Source: Symbiodinium sp. CCMP2592
Taxonomy: Eukaryota; Sar; Dinophyceae; Suessiales; Symbiodiniaceae
Direction: 5' to 3'
Assembly (NCBI GenBank): GCA_905221615.1
Contig: CAJNDT010006182.1
Location: forward strand, 124,001-188,000
DNA length: 64,000 nt
Made by a program: the position numbers and the translations under genes. Each line of letters starts with the position of its first letter. Position 1 is the first letter of the stretch. Of this stretch, positions 62,567-64,000 are shown piece after piece. The notes under the pieces were generated by a model. The model saw only the letters and a program-made list of their open reading frames with translations. It ran no database searches and was not told where the DNA came from.

Positions 62567-62961
62567 TCTTCGCAAAAACCATAAGCGATTTTGTGTGGCT
62601 TCTTCTTCTTCTTCTGTTTGTGCTTGCGTTTGAGTTTGTGGTTTCATTGTAGTGTGCTCTCGGTTAATTTTCTTCCCAAAACCCCCCACAAAGCGATTCT
62701 GTGTGGCTTCTTCTCCTTTTGTTTGGTGATTGTTGGTGTTCGAACCCCGTTCGAACTCTGGGGGGGAGTATAGAACCCGGGGTTGGGCGGTTCATTCGCG
62801 GCTTTAGCATTCTCGTAGGAGACTTCATGCCCCTTCTGAAGCCCCCTTTGAGAAGAAAGACTCCTCATTGACAATCTTTTTCTTTGTTTTGTCTTTCTTT
62901 GATTTCTTCGCAAAAACCACCATAAAGCGGTTTCGTGTGGCTTCTACTTCTTTTGTGGCAG
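62567..62961. repeat. Three copies of a 55-60-bp TTCTTCGCAAAAACC unit
   Basis: Copies start at about 62567, 62670 and 62904. Each reads TTCTTC(G/C)CAAAA, a C/A run, AAGCG, then TGTGTGGCTTCT or CGTGTGGCTTCT and a pyrimidine-rich tail. Spacing is uneven (103 and 234 bp), with GTTC/GAAC sequence between the second and third. Confidence 0.75.
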
Positions 62962-62999
62962 GGACTGGTCATTGGCAGCCTTTTTCTTTCGGCAGTTTC

Positions 63000-64000
63000 T
63001 AAAAACAGCGGGGGGGTTGGGGAGGCGCAGCCCCTTTTCGCCTTGAGCTCCAACCTCTGCCGAGTGTGCAGCCTGCCGGGACCCTACCTCTTCATGGCCA
63101 AAACGCTTCCCCCGGACAGCAGCTGCGTGGGTCCAGCGTTTGTCCACGGCTATGGAACTACCGGCAAAGCCCCGCTGGCACAACTGGAGAGCCTACGCTC
63201 TCTGCCTACCTTAGCGGAAGCGCTTTGGGGGTGGCGAGGAACCCCGCCATGGTGGGCTGTATCGGGTCTTGGCCTGATGGGCGCCCCTGGCTTCAGCGTT
63301 GTGGCTCCGGAGCACTTCCAGGGACCGGAAGCGCAGCGAGTCCTCCCTTTTCGTCGCACGACGAGGCCACACTTCTCGTACCACATGCGCACATGGGCGC
63401 GGTGGAGAATTTGGGTTCTCCTGCCGGAGGCTGAGTTGCAACGAGTGGCAGAGGCGTCCATCCTCCGCAGCGGGGGAGAACATGATGACCCTGCAAGTTT
63501 CCAGGACCTGGCAACTCTTTTTTTACAGAGCAGTCGAGGGCTTCGACATGATGCATGCGGATGAGGACGAATGCCCAGGGAGCGGCCCCTCGACGCTCGC
63601 TGAGGTGCGCATTGAGTGCTCAGGTGCCAGCACATTTCGCGCTCCGGCTCGCAACGACGCATGGCAGATCATGTGCTCCACGCAGTGCTACGGCCCCACA
63701 GGGTGTCTTGCGGAAATTTTCTCCAAGTTGTCTGCGACGGCTTCTGCGAGGCTCAGTTCGGCGGGTCGGTATACCAGCCTTTTGCTCTCTCCCCTGCCGG
63801 TCATCCAGTTGGCGCACGCCATGTTGGACGTTAAGTTCATTGCTTCCAGCCCGGAAGCTAGAACGATTGTCACACAGCTCCAGCGGGCACGGCGGAGCTC
63901 CCACTTGCAGGACCCACATTCTGCATGTCTGGCGGCCCTGTGCATTGGCTTTTCAAGTGTCGGCCCAGCGCGGCCCGCCGTCCGTGGATTCTCGGCAGGC
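63000..64000 (+). CDS. Unknown protein, frame-shifted once, open at right window edge
   Basis: Two plus frames form one protein-like reading. From about 63000 the first encodes MAKTLPPDSSCVGPAF (ATG 63094), ALWGWRGTPPWWAVSG, PEHFQGPEAQRVLPF, WRIWVLLPEAELQRV and ASFQDLATLF, but ends at 63564. At 63510-63528 the good reading passes to the next frame across CTC-T7-ACAG: YRAVEGFDMMHADEDECPG, CLAEIFSKLSATA, LLLSPLPVIQLAHAML, RTIVTQLQRA, then open to 64000. One T fewer in the T7 run would join them. Alternatively TTTTTTTACAG is a splice acceptor, but no matching donor is obvious. The likely 5' boundary is a CTTTCGGCAG acceptor-like site near 62998. I see no domain I can name. Confidence 0.6.

Overview
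The window is nuclear DNA of a dinoflagellate, probably a Symbiodiniaceae-like alga. The best evidence is a 19-nt relict of the dinoflagellate spliced leader (GTAGCCATTTTGGCTCAAG, minus strand, 28958-28940). Supporting signs are degenerate TTTAGGG-type tracts throughout, probable introns opening with G|GA as well as G|GT, very sparse genes, and heavy microsatellites of the CATA/TATACA, CT and ACT/CCA types. Most of the 64 kb shows no gene I can support. Family names and similarities are from memory of protein families; no search was run.

Layout. (1) 1-1334, minus: a Pro/Gln-rich reading frame of about 444 codons that runs off the left edge. (2) 1.3-16.9 kb: no convincing gene, with microsatellites and degenerate telomere-like DNA. 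(3) 16.9-18.65 kb, minus: a frame-broken coding relic with two 135-bp tandem units. (4) 18648-28907: a 10.26-kb segment that I read as one large DNA transposon. It has imperfect terminal inverted repeats (24 of the first 26 nt match) and dense ACTTA/TAAGT subterminal arrays at both ends. Inside lies a multi-exon minus-strand gene of a family I associate with dinoflagellate proteomes, with one in-frame TGA, plus an array of six palindromes based on AATGTCGATCGACATT. The spliced-leader relict lies 33 bp outside its right end.

(5) 29-31.8 kb: CT and ACT/CCA repeats. (6) 31.8-32.6 kb, minus: the 3' part of a gene with SnoaL-like (NTF2-fold) domains, holding a 111-nt intron that happens to stay in frame. 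A few weak exon-like stretches lie upstream. (7) 33.9-53.8 kb: mostly empty, apart from a 114-bp hairpin at 40.7 kb and ACT/CCA microsatellites. (8) 53.8-54.5 kb, minus: an intact 239-aa ORF of unknown function. (9) 57.1-57.5 and 60.6-61.0 kb: two diverged direct copies of one segment. (10) 61-62.1 kb: degraded coding-like ORFs. (11) 62.15-62.96 kb: a GTTC/GAAC inverted-repeat tract and three copies of a 55-60-bp unit. (12) 63.0-64.0 kb, plus: a coding region running off the right edge, broken once by a frame change at a T7 run.

The genes do not form a pathway. The organising theme is mobile and retroposed DNA: a large terminal-inverted-repeat element next to a retroposed, trans-spliced transcript.
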